From assembly GCF_024970185.1 (NCBI RefSeq), contig NZ_CP103965.1, positions 1,360,001-1,424,000 on the forward strand: 64,000 nucleotides of DNA, given 5' to 3'. The notes beneath the pieces are model-generated. The model ran no database searches and was not told where the DNA came from. It worked only from the letters and a program-made list of their open reading frames with translations. The position numbers and the translations under genes were made by a program. This DNA is from Pseudomonas sp. N3-W. GTDB taxonomy: Bacteria; Pseudomonadota; Gammaproteobacteria; Pseudomonadales; Pseudomonadaceae. This document shows, one piece after another, positions 17,323-25,220 of this stretch (position 1 is its first letter; every line of letters begins with the position of its first letter).

Positions 17323-17705
17323 TGCGCCAGCAAATGGTCCTGGGCAGTTTCATTTTTGGCCTGTCCAGAAACTTCGCCTACAGCACGCTGATTCACAAAT
17401 CGAGCGGCGGCTGGACGAACATCGACATTCTCACCAGCAAGCCCAAGTCCATCCAGACTGGCCAGGGTCTGCAAACCCTGACGATTTCCGGCAAATCGAT
17501 GTACGCGAACGCCATGGATCGGCTCGATGAACTGCGCGCCTTGCAGGCGTTGCGCATCCCCATGCCCCTGGTTGACGGCATTGGTCGCAACTGGGGTCTG
17601 TGGCGGATCAACGACCTGTCGGAAACCCAGAACAACATCATCGATGACGGCACCGCGATGGTGGTTGATTGGACGATCGAGTTGATGGAGTTCAGCAATG
17701 CGTAG
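17322..17705 (+). CDS. Tail protein gpU-like (tail completion), P2-like
   Basis: This 127-residue protein follows the tape measure gene with a one-base overlap. It matches the gpU family through MVLGSFIFGL at the N-terminus, the GQGLQTLTISG core near residue 47, and LWRINDLSETQNNIIDDG. GpU acts in tail completion or length control. It overlaps gpX by 8 bases. Confidence 0.9.
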   Translation: MRQQMVLGSFIFGLSRNFAYSTLIHKSSGGWTNIDILTSKPKSIQTGQGLQTLTISGKSMYANAMDRLDELRALQALRIPMPLVDGIGRNWGLWRINDLSETQNNIIDDGTAMVVDWTIELMEFSNA

Positions 17706-17910
17706 AGTTCGAAGCATCGCCGGTGATTCGGTGAACCTGTTGCTGTACCGCGAGCTTGAACGGTGTGATGACGCCGCCGAGGAAGCGCTGTGGCGGGTCA
17801 ATCCGGGGTTGGCCGAATACGCTCCGGTATTGCCGGCGGGGGTGTGGGTGGCCCTGCCGGAAGTGGATTCGCGACCTGTTGCACCCACACCGGTCTCGGC
17901 CTGGGATTAA
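17698..17910 (+). CDS. Tail protein X (LysM-like)
   Basis: This 70-residue protein is a gpX-type protein with a LysM-like core: GDSVNLLLYRELERCD, WRVNPGLAEY, LPAGVWVALPE. In P2 it lies between U and D as here. It probably joins the gpD hub and may contact peptidoglycan. It starts inside the end of gpU. Confidence 0.88.
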   Translation: MRRVRSIAGDSVNLLLYRELERCDDAAEEALWRVNPGLAEYAPVLPAGVWVALPEVDSRPVAPTPVSAWD

Positions 17911-17919
17911 GGAGGCTGC

Positions 17920-18936
17920 ATGTCACTGGGATTCACGCCTGCAGTGGAGATCTACGGCGCCAACGCGGCGCTGCTCAACGAGCGATTGCTCACCTGGCAA
18001 CACATCGATGCGGCGGGGATCGAGTCTGATCAGCTGACGCTCACCATCAGTCTGGACGGTCTCGAAGGCCTGCCGAATCTGGGCGGAAAAATCGGTTTGC
18101 GAGTCGGTTATCTGGAGTCGGGGCTGGTGGATAAAGGCGAGTTCGTCATTACCCGGCGCACGCCGACGCTGTTCCCATTGCGCCTGACGTTGGTGGCCAC
18201 GGCGGCGCCGTTCAGTGCGGCGGATCAGACCGGGTTCAAGCAGCGCCGGTCGGCCAGTCATGGTCCGACAACGCTGGGGGCACTGTTTCGGCAACTGACC
18301 TCCCGACACGGTTTTTCACCGCGTGTCGCGCCTGAGCTGGCACTGATCAAGATCGAACACATCGACCAGTCCAATGAAACCGACATGGGGTTTCTGACCC
18401 GGCTGGCTTACCTGCATGACGCCGTCGCCAAACCGGTCAACGAGTTGTATGTGCTGGCGCGGCGGGGGCAGGCGAAGTCGTTGTCGGGCAAGGTGTTGCC
18501 GCCAGTGAAACTGTCGGTGACCACCAATAATCGCCCCGGTGACAGCGCCTTCATCTCTGCCACGCTGGATGAAACGGCGCGTGCTAAATACCAGGGTTGC
18601 AAGACGACCTGGTGGGATGCGGCGCACGGCAAGGTGCGCGAAGAGCAGAGCGGCATCGCGCCGTTCAAGACCCTGCGCCAGCGCTACCAGAGTGCTGACG
18701 ATGCCCGCGCCGCTGCCGAAGGCGAGACCCGCCGCATGATGCGCGAAGCGCTCAAAGTGACCATCGGCTGCCCCGGCCATCCGGGCTTGTCTGCCGAGGG
18801 CGTCGTCCTGCTTGATCCCACCTGGCCAGACTTCATGCGCGGTCGCTGGTCGATCGACAAAGTCACCGCCAGCGGCGATCGAAAGGAAAGTTATCGCTGC
18901 AAGGTCGAGGCAACCTGCCTGGACGCCAAGACCTAA
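17920..18936 (+). CDS. Baseplate hub protein gpD-like (late control D / VgrG-like)
   Basis: This 338-residue protein closes the P2-like structural operon. GpD-family proteins form the tail hub between tube and spike and resemble the N-terminal part of VgrG. Supporting segments are FTPAVEIYGANAALLNERLL, the central HIDQSNETDMGFLTRLAYLHDAV, and WSIDKVTASGDRKESY near the end. An AAGGAGG site precedes the ATG. In the P. aeruginosa R-pyocin the lysis genes follow D; here a second tailocin is present instead. Confidence 0.93.
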   Translation: MSLGFTPAVEIYGANAALLNERLLTWQHIDAAGIESDQLTLTISLDGLEGLPNLGGKIGLRVGYLESGLVDKGEFVITRRTPTLFPLRLTLVATAAPFSAADQTGFKQRRSASHGPTTLGALFRQLTSRHGFSPRVAPELALIKIEHIDQSNETDMGFLTRLAYLHDAVAKPVNELYVLARRGQAKSLSGKVLPPVKLSVTTNNRPGDSAFISATLDETARAKYQGCKTTWWDAAHGKVREEQSGIAPFKTLRQRYQSADDARAAAEGETRRMMREALKVTIGCPGHPGLSAEGVVLLDPTWPDFMRGRWSIDKVTASGDRKESYRCKVEATCLDAKT

Positions 18937-18992
18937 CCCGTACCCCAGAAACACCATGTCGGGCACAACATTCATGTTCAACCGAGATCCCC

Positions 18993-19085
18993 TGTGGGAG
19001 CCGGGCTTGCCCGCGAAGGGGCCAGCACATCCAGCATCAATGTCGCCTGACCCACCGCTTTCGCGGGCAAGCCCGCTCTCACATT
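18993..19085. repeat. REP pair between the P2-like and Mu-like units
   Basis: The left half CTGTGGGAGCCGGGCTTGCC and an inverted right half ending GCCCGCTCTCACATT are separated by about 45 bases. The type with a GGGCTTGCCCGCGA core also occurs at 26324. A decayed half copy (TTGTGGAAGCCAGGCTTG) follows at about 19128-19152. The 252-base gap between the units holds little else. Confidence 0.88.
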
Positions 19086-19188
19086 TGATCTCTGACAGGT
19101 CCGGTATCTGCGCTCACTGAGATCCCTTGTGGAAGCCAGGCTTGTTCCCACAACAGCTGCACCTTCCATACAACCCTGGAGCGCCCTC

Positions 19189-19773
19189 ATGAAGATCACT
19201 CCGATCCTCACGCAACTGCGTGACCACTGCCCAACCCTGGGCAATCGAGTCGCAGCCGGCATCGACCTTGCCACGTTGCAAGCCAACACCGCGCTACAAA
19301 CCCCGTGCGCCTGCGTCGTGCCGATCGCCGACGTGGCCAGTGCCAGCGTGGCGCAGAACCTGATGCTGCAACCGGTTCGCGACCGTTTCGAAGTGACGCT
19401 GGTGCTCGACACCACGGACGCGACAAAAGCGCTGGATCTGTTGCATGACCTGCGCGCCGAACTGTGGCGTGCGCTGGTGGGTTTCAAGCCGGGTACGGAC
19501 TACGAAGCCATCGCCTATGACGGTGGCGAACTGTCGTCCATCAACAGCAGCCGGGTCTTGTACCGCCTGCGCTTTTACAGCGAATTCCAGCTCGGTCGCA
19601 ATCTGCCAGGTCAGCCTGCAGAAAGCTGGCACGAGCGTGAACTGGACGGCTTGTCGTCCTTTACCGGGGTCACCGTGCGGGTCGATGCCATCGATCCGGC
19701 GGACCCCAATCTGAAACGCCCAGGCCCCGATGGGCGCCTGGAACTGACTTTCTCTGGAGATGTAACCCCATGA
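19189..19773 (+). CDS. Tail terminator-like Gp37 protein of the Mu-like tailocin
   Basis: This 194-residue protein opens the Mu-like unit. ATG 19189 is chosen because CTGGAGCG lies upstream. The pattern ITPILTQLRDHCP, CACVVPIADVAS, RDRFEVTLVLDTTD, SRVLYRLRFYSEF is that of Gp37-type tail proteins encoded just before the sheath in Mu-like tails. Such proteins are thought to cap the tail. It overlaps the next gene by 4 bases. It seems the counterpart of 7002-7514, with little residue identity by eye. Confidence 0.78.
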   Translation: MKITPILTQLRDHCPTLGNRVAAGIDLATLQANTALQTPCACVVPIADVASASVAQNLMLQPVRDRFEVTLVLDTTDATKALDLLHDLRAELWRALVGFKPGTDYEAIAYDGGELSSINSSRVLYRLRFYSEFQLGRNLPGQPAESWHERELDGLSSFTGVTVRVDAIDPADPNLKRPGPDGRLELTFSGDVTP

Positions 19774-19952
19774 GCAAACGCATCACCGTGCTGCCGGCCC
19801 CAGGCCGTGTCGTGCCGGACCCGGAGGCGGGCGATCTGTTGCCCCTCGAGGGCCGTGAAGTGCCGGACAACGCCTGGTGGCGTCGACGTCTGGCCGATGG
19901 CGATATCACTACCAACGCCGTGGAAGCGGCACAACCACAGGGAGCCAAATAA
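19770..19952 (+). CDS. DUF2635-family small protein
   Basis: This 60-residue protein has the DUF2635 pattern: [27 protein letters not shown] and WWRRRLADGDI. These proteins are encoded just before the sheath gene in Mu-like phages; their role is unknown. It overlaps the preceding gene by 4 bases and the sheath gene by 1. Confidence 0.88.
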   Translation: MSKRITVLPAPGRVVPDPEAGDLLPLEGREVPDNAWWRRRLADGDITTNAVEAAQPQGAK

Positions 19953-21448
19953 TGGCGATCGGATTCAGCAACATCCCCGCGGACATTCGTGTTCCGCTGT
20001 TCTACGCCGAAATGGACAATTCGGCAGCCAATAGCGCGTCGTCGGCCATGCGCCGCCTGATCGTCGCTCAGGTCAACGACAACATTGCCCCGGCCGAGAC
20101 CGGCAAACTGGTGCTGGTCTCCAGCGTCGCGCTGGCCAAGAGCATCGGCGGTCAAGGTTCGATGCTGGCGTCCATGTACGAGACGTTCCGCAAGACCGAC
20201 CCGGTCGGCGAAATCTGGTGCCTGCCGCTGCACAACACCGAAGGCAGCATCGCCAAAGGCGTACTGACCCTGACCGGCGCCGCGACCCAAAGCGGCGTGC
20301 TTAATCTGTACGTCGGTGGTGTTCGCGTTCAAGCGGCCATCGTCAACGGTGCCTCCGCGGCACAGGCGGCCACCGCCCTGGCGCTGAAAATCAATGCCGC
20401 TGCCGACCTGCCGGTAACCGCCGCTGCGGTCGAAGGCGTGGTGACCCTGAACGCCAAATGGACCGGCGACAGTGGTAACGACATCAGCCTGCAATTCAAT
20501 CGCCTGGGCAAGAGCAACGGCGAAGAAACCCCGGCTGGCCTGACCTCGGCCATCACCGCCATGACCGGCGGCGCCGGTGTGCCGGATCAAGTGGCTGCCG
20601 TGGCAGCGCTGGGTGACGAGCCGTTCGAGTTCATCACGCTGCCATGGTCGGACCTGGCGACCCTCAACACCTGGCAAGCCGTCATGGATGACAGCACCGG
20701 TCGTTGGTCCTGGGCCAAGCAATTGTTCGGTCACGTCTACAGCGCCAAGCGCGGCACTGTCGGCACCCTCGTCGCTGCCGGCCAGGCCCGCAACGACCAG
20801 CACATGACCATCCAGGCCCTGGAGCCCGGCGTACCGCAACCGTTCTGGGTACAGGCCGCTGCACTGGCTGCACGCACCTCGGTGTTCATCTCCGCCGATG
20901 CCAGCCGTCCGACCCAAAGCGGCAGCCTGCCAGGTCTCGACCCAGCGCCGGCGAGTGAGCGTTTCACCCTGACCGAGCGTCAGTCGCTGCTCAACTACGG
21001 CATCGCCACCGCGTACTACGAAGGCGGCTACGTGCGCATCCAGCGTTCGATCACCACTTACCAGAAGAACGCATACGGCCAGGCCGATAACTCTTACCTG
21101 GACAGCGAAACCATGCACCAGTCGGCGTTCATCGTGCGTCGCCTGCAAAGCGTGATCACCAGCAAATACGGTCGCCACAAACTTGCGTCCGACGGTACCC
21201 GTTTCGGCGCCGGCCAGCCAATCGTCACCCCGAGCACCATTCGCGGCGAGCTGATTGCCCAGTACGCCAAGCTCGAACTGGAAGGCCACGTGGAAAACGC
21301 CGAACTGTTCGCCCAGCACCTGATCGTCGAGCGCGACGTGCAGGACCCGAGCCGGGTCAACGTGCTGTTCCCGCCTGACTACATCAATGGTCTGCGGGTG
21401 TTCGCACTGCTCAACCAATTCCGTCTGCAGTATGACGACGCGGCTTGA
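19952..21448 (+). CDS. Contractile tail sheath protein (Mu gpL-like)
   Basis: This 498-residue protein is the sheath of the second contractile tail. FSNIPADIRVPLFYAEMDNS at the N-terminus, the central TMTGGAGVPDQVAAVAALGDEPF-type segment, and the C-terminal HENAELF-type region match Mu gpL (495 residues). It is larger than, and not obviously interchangeable with, the P2-like sheath. The ATG overlaps the previous stop (TAATG). Confidence 0.95.
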   Translation: MAIGFSNIPADIRVPLFYAEMDNSAANSASSAMRRLIVAQVNDNIAPAETGKLVLVSSVALAKSIGGQGSMLASMYETFRKTDPVGEIWCLPLHNTEGSIAKGVLTLTGAATQSGVLNLYVGGVRVQAAIVNGASAAQAATALALKINAAADLPVTAAAVEGVVTLNAKWTGDSGNDISLQFNRLGKSNGEETPAGLTSAITAMTGGAGVPDQVAAVAALGDEPFEFITLPWSDLATLNTWQAVMDDSTGRWSWAKQLFGHVYSAKRGTVGTLVAAGQARNDQHMTIQALEPGVPQPFWVQAAALAARTSVFISADASRPTQSGSLPGLDPAPASERFTLTERQSLLNYGIATAYYEGGYVRIQRSITTYQKNAYGQADNSYLDSETMHQSAFIVRRLQSVITSKYGRHKLASDGTRFGAGQPIVTPSTIRGELIAQYAKLELEGHVENAELFAQHLIVERDVQDPSRVNVLFPPDYINGLRVFALLNQFRLQYDDAA

Positions 21449-21475
21449 TTGCCGCGTTGTTGAACGAGTGAATTC

Positions 21476-21498
21476 AGCCCACTGCGTGTGGGCTTTTT
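21476..21498 (+). terminator. Hairpin plus T-run between Mu-like sheath and tube genes
   Basis: AGCCCAC (21476-21482) pairs with GTGGGCT (21488-21494) around a 5-base loop and runs into TTTTTATTT. The tube RBS (AAGGGAG) follows at once. It may adjust tube versus sheath expression. Confidence 0.6.
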
Positions 21499-21517
21499 AT
21501 TTGAAGGGAGAAACACC

Positions 21518-21865
21518 ATGGGTCAACTGATTGCGGGCACCTGCTACGTCAAAGTGGACGGCGCTCAACTGACCATCAACGGCGGCTGCGAAGCACCACT
21601 GATGTCCACCAAACGCGAAACCGTCGTACCGGGTTTCTACAAGGAAACCGACGTTGCGCCATCGTTCAAGGTGACGGCGCTGCACACCCCGGATTTCCCG
21701 CTCAAGCAACTGATCGCCGGCACCGACATGACCGTCACCTGCGAATTCAGCAACGGCAAAGTCTATGTACTGGCCGGCGCTTACCTGGTTGAAGAGCCTG
21801 TCTCCAAAGGCGATGACGCCACCATCGAACTGAAATTCGAAGGCATCAAGGGGACCTGGCAATGA
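21518..21865 (+). CDS. Tail tube protein (Mu gpM-like)
   Basis: This 115-residue protein forms the inner tube of the Mu-like tail. LIAGTCYVKVDGAQLTINGG, STKRETVVPGFYKETD and VYVLAGAYLVEEPVSKGDDA are family features, and length matches Mu gpM (118). It overlaps the next ATG by 4 bases. Confidence 0.93.
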   Translation: MGQLIAGTCYVKVDGAQLTINGGCEAPLMSTKRETVVPGFYKETDVAPSFKVTALHTPDFPLKQLIAGTDMTVTCEFSNGKVYVLAGAYLVEEPVSKGDDATIELKFEGIKGTWQ

Positions 21866-22158
21866 GCGGCGCCGTGAAGCTTCAGGTGGCGATCGAAGCT
21901 CACGGCGAGCCTTTGACCGAACTCAACCTGCGCCGTCCGACGGTGCAGGAAGTTCGAGCAATCAAGGCCTTGCCGTACAAGATCGACAAGAGCGAAGAGG
22001 TCAGCCTCGACATGGACGTTGCGGCCAAATACATCGCCGTGTGCGCCGGCATTCCGCCGTCGTCGGTCAACCAGCTGGACCTGGCTGACCTCAACGCGCT
22101 GAGCTGGGCCGTTGCGAGTTTTTTCATGAGTGCGGCGTCGGAGCCATCACCGACCTGA
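21862..22158 (+). CDS. Tail assembly chaperone gp41 (zero-frame product), Mu-like
   Basis: This 98-residue protein begins SGAVKLQVAIEAHGEPL and has LNLRRPTVQEVRAIKALPY, typical of the gp41/E tail assembly family. It helps load tube subunits on the tape measure. The stop follows PSPT. A T TTT TTC slip site lies 11 codons before the stop. Confidence 0.88.
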   Translation: MSGAVKLQVAIEAHGEPLTELNLRRPTVQEVRAIKALPYKIDKSEEVSLDMDVAAKYIAVCAGIPPSSVNQLDLADLNALSWAVASFFMSAASEPSPT

Positions 22159-22289
22159 TCGCAGTCGCCTATGACCTGGCCTGGTTCTGGAAGGTTGACC
22201 CCGAACAGATGATGGCCAGGCCACTGGATGTGCTCCGCGAATCGCTGGAGCACGCGCAACGGATCAATGCGATGCAGCAGGTGCAGTGA
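21862..22289 (+). CDS. gp41-41' fusion made by -1 ribosomal frameshift
   Basis: Slipping one base back at 22119-22125 extends the protein to 142 residues. It adds HECGVGAITDLIAVAYDLAW and ends INAMQQVQ. The shifted frame stops at TGA 22287-22289, overlapping the tape measure ATG by one base, as a real gene end would. Mu-like phages make the same pair of products. The shift itself is inferred. Confidence 0.78.
22119..22125 (+). other. -1 frameshift slippery site T TTT TTC
   Basis: In the zero frame the codons are agT TTT TTC. Both tRNAs can re-pair one base back, and the -1 frame then reads into the 41' extension without a stop. Confidence 0.75.
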
Positions 22290-23992
22290 TGGCGAAGACA
22301 CAGATAAACATGAGCCAGATGAACTTCCAGGCCACGGTGAACATGCTGTTGGTGACGCAAGGCGCCAAGAAGGTGGACACCGAGCTCAAGGGGGTTCGTG
22401 GCAAGGTCACGGCATTCAAGAAAAACATGGAAGACAGCGGCCTCAAGCCGCTGGACTTCGGCGGGTTTGTCTCCGGCGGTGGTTTGATCAAACCCTTTCA
22501 GGAGGGGCTGAAAAAAGCCATCAAGGTCGAGGATGAACTGGCGAAAAAGGCCAAGGGCATCAAGGCGCCGCCGTTACCAAGGAATGCGGTCATACCCAAG
22601 CCACCGGCGCTGCCAAAGGATGCGGTGATACCCAAGTCGCTGGCGCTGCCAAAGGATGTGGTGATACCCAAGGCGCCCGTAGCGTCGAAGAAGGCGAATG
22701 CGCCCAAGGTTGCACTGGGGGAAACCTCTGACAACCTCGCCAGATTCAATGCGACGCTCGACGCCATCTCGCTGAAGATCGGCCAGGCGTTGATACCCGC
22801 CGTCAATGGCATCATCACTGCGTTGTTGCCGATGATGACGTCCATCGGCCAGTTTGTGGCGAACAACCCGCAACTGGTGCAGGGCCTGGCTGCCGCTGCG
22901 GTGGCCTTCACGGTGATCACCACGGCGGCGATGGGATTTACGGCGGTCATGGGCGTTCTGGTTTCGCCCATCGGTATTGTCGCCGCGGCCATCGCGGTAG
23001 CCGCCGGTTTGATTGTGGCCAACTGGAAACCGATCTCGACGTTCTTCGCCGGGCTCTGGCAAAAAATTGCGCCCGTCGTCATACCGATGGCCAAATTCTT
23101 CAAGACGATGTTCGGATTTACCCCGCTGGGGCAGCTCATCAGCAACTGGGGACCGGTCATGGACTTTTTCTCGACCCTGTGGGGCGGTATCAAGTCGGTC
23201 GCGGCGCCGGTCATCGAGTTTTACAAAACGCTGTTTTCCTGGACGCCCCAGGGCCAGATTCTCAGCAACTGGATGCCGTTGGTAAACCTGTTCTCATCGA
23301 TCTGGGATTTGCTGGCAGCGGTATCGGTGCCCGTAAAAGACTTTTTGCAGGGGCTGTTCAACTGGTCTCCCCTTGAAGTCATTCAGGCGATCTGGGGGGG
23401 TGTCGTCAGCGTGTTCTCGAGCATCTGGGACAGCATCAAGATGCCCTTCATTGTGACGTACGCGATTATCCGCAGTGAGTTGGGATGGTCGCCTCTGGAA
23501 CAGATCATGAAGGCCTGGGAACCGGTGACAGCATGGGTTCGCGAGTGGTGGGGCAAGCTGCAGAATGTCATTGCACCGATCAGGAATTTTTTCTCCGGTG
23601 GTTTCGGTGCGCTGATTGCCGAGGCAACCGCCAAGGTCAATGTCCTCACCCAGGCACAAGAGAAAACCAACGCCGAAGGTAAAGGTGAATTTTCCCCGTC
23701 GTTCTTCGGTGCCGATTCCGGGCAGCCGGCGAGCCCGCTGACGACCCCCGGTAATGTGCCGCAGGCATCGTCGATGCAACCGGGCTCGCTAAAGCAGACC
23801 TCCAACACCCTGATCCAGCAAAGCGCCGCCAACAATCGCACACAACTCGAAGGCGGCCTGACCGTGCGCTTCGAAAATGCGCCGGCGGGGCTGCGTACCG
23901 ATCAGCCGCAAACCAATCAACCGGCACTGATGCTCAATTCACGCATCGGTTACCGCTCACTGTCTCTGGGAGGTTCCAATGAGTTGGCGTGA
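22289..23992 (+). CDS. Tape measure protein of the Mu-like tailocin
   Basis: This 567-residue protein starts at ATG 22289, overlapping the frameshift stop (TGATG). Near residues 94-129 are three 12-residue Pro-rich units of the form PALPKDAVIPKS. Hydrophobic stretches (LAAAAVAFTVITTAAMGFTA, IGIVAAAIAVAAGLIVA) lie around 205-250. From about 250 to 435 there are several imperfect repeats of roughly 40 residues with a core like WTPQGQILSNWMPL. It is 220 residues shorter than the P2-like tape measure, so a shorter tail (near 85 nm at 0.15 nm per residue) is expected. It overlaps the next gene by 14 bases. Confidence 0.9.
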   Translation: MAKTQINMSQMNFQATVNMLLVTQGAKKVDTELKGVRGKVTAFKKNMEDSGLKPLDFGGFVSGGGLIKPFQEGLKKAIKVEDELAKKAKGIKAPPLPRNAVIPKPPALPKDAVIPKSLALPKDVVIPKAPVASKKANAPKVALGETSDNLARFNATLDAISLKIGQALIPAVNGIITALLPMMTSIGQFVANNPQLVQGLAAAAVAFTVITTAAMGFTAVMGVLVSPIGIVAAAIAVAAGLIVANWKPISTFFAGLWQKIAPVVIPMAKFFKTMFGFTPLGQLISNWGPVMDFFSTLWGGIKSVAAPVIEFYKTLFSWTPQGQILSNWMPLVNLFSSIWDLLAAVSVPVKDFLQGLFNWSPLEVIQAIWGGVVSVFSSIWDSIKMPFIVTYAIIRSELGWSPLEQIMKAWEPVTAWVREWWGKLQNVIAPIRNFFSGGFGALIAEATAKVNVLTQAQEKTNAEGKGEFSPSFFGADSGQPASPLTTPGNVPQASSMQPGSLKQTSNTLIQQSAANNRTQLEGGLTVRFENAPAGLRTDQPQTNQPALMLNSRIGYRSLSLGGSNELA

Positions 23993-25217
23993 CCGTTTGA
24001 TGCCGGCGTCGTTTCGCGGGGTCGGCTTCTGGGTCGACCAGGCGAAAACCCCGGTCGGCAAAAAGGGCCAGTTGCACGAATACCCGCAGCGCGACCTGCC
24101 GTATTTCGAGGGCCTTGGCCAACAGGCGAAGATCCACGAACTGACCGCGTTCATCGTCGGCCCCGATTGCCTGGAGCAGCGCGACAAGCTGCTTCAGGCG
24201 CTGGAGCTGGGCAATGGCGAACTGGTGCATCCGTGGCTGGGGCGCTTGCAGGTCAAGGTCGGTGAATGCGACATGACCCACACCCGCCAGGACGGCGGGC
24301 TGGTGACGTTCGCGCTGAAGTTCTACCCCGATGAACCGGTGCCGTTTCCGACGGCGGCGGTCAGTACGCAAAAGATGCTGCTGGTGTCGGCGGACAGTTT
24401 TCTCGGTTCGGCGGTGGCGCGCTTCGAAGACGCGATGACCCTGATCAAGGCGGCGCGGATCGGCATCGCCGACCTGCGCAACAGCATCAAGGACATTTAC
24501 GGGGTCATTCAGCAGCAGTTGCAGCCGCTGATCGATCAGTACAAACAGATCAGCGATCTGGTGAAAGCCGTGAAGGAGCTGCCCAAGGAAGTGGCGGCTG
24601 AATTCAAAGGGCTGCTCGGCGACATCAAGGAACTCAAGGACTTCGCCCGTGACGGCTATCGTGGCGTGATTGCCAACGTCTCCCAGCAGGTCGAAGCGAT
24701 CCGCAAGTCTGATGCGCCGAAAATCACCACCGGCAAAGACACCACTGCCGCGGCGCAAGCCCTGGCCAACCTGGTGCAGGACACCTTGCTGGTGCAGGCC
24801 GCCCAGTGGGTGGCGTCGATGCCGGTGGCCAGTGCGCCGGTCAAGTTGACTTCGCGCCCTTCGCTGGAGCAACAGGCGGAACAACCGGTCAAGCGTCAGG
24901 AAGTGCCAGTCATCGACGACTTGCAGGTGCTGCGCAAGGAACTCGATGACGCGATCCGGATGGCCGAGGACAAAGCCGATCCCGCGCACTACCAGGCCAT
25001 GACCGATTTGCGCCAGAAGCTCAAGGCGCACCTGACGGCGGTTGCATCGTCGGGTGTGCGGCTGGTCAGCAAGTCGTTTCAGGAGAGTTTCCCGGCGCTG
25101 GTCGTGGCCTACAAGCAATTGGGCGACGCGACTCGGGTCGAGGAAGTGGTTCAGCGCAACGGCATCGTCCATCCGGGCTTTCCTCCACCGAACGATCTGA
25201 AAATCTCCGGGGAGTAA
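23979..25217 (+). CDS. Mu gpN-like tail/baseplate protein (DNA circularisation N-terminal family)
   Basis: This 412-residue protein has the family start WRDRLMPASFRGVGFWVDQ and an HEYPQRDLPYFEGLG segment. The family name comes from an old phage study; in Mu-like tails gpN is a structural hub protein. Helical middle sequence spans about 130-310. The C-terminus (LGDATRVEEVVQRNGIVHPG) looks like a LysM-type module. It lies between the tape measure and gpP genes as in Mu. Confidence 0.9.
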   Translation: MSWRDRLMPASFRGVGFWVDQAKTPVGKKGQLHEYPQRDLPYFEGLGQQAKIHELTAFIVGPDCLEQRDKLLQALELGNGELVHPWLGRLQVKVGECDMTHTRQDGGLVTFALKFYPDEPVPFPTAAVSTQKMLLVSADSFLGSAVARFEDAMTLIKAARIGIADLRNSIKDIYGVIQQQLQPLIDQYKQISDLVKAVKELPKEVAAEFKGLLGDIKELKDFARDGYRGVIANVSQQVEAIRKSDAPKITTGKDTTAAAQALANLVQDTLLVQAAQWVASMPVASAPVKLTSRPSLEQQAEQPVKRQEVPVIDDLQVLRKELDDAIRMAEDKADPAHYQAMTDLRQKLKAHLTAVASSGVRLVSKSFQESFPALVVAYKQLGDATRVEEVVQRNGIVHPGFPPPNDLKISGE

Positions 25218-25220
25218 GCC

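Noticed and set aside
19670..21418. Long open frame (582 codons) on the minus strand opposite the Mu-like sheath
   Set aside because: It mirrors the strong codon bias of the sheath gene, has low-complexity His/Gln/Arg-rich sequence, and has no RBS or family resemblance.
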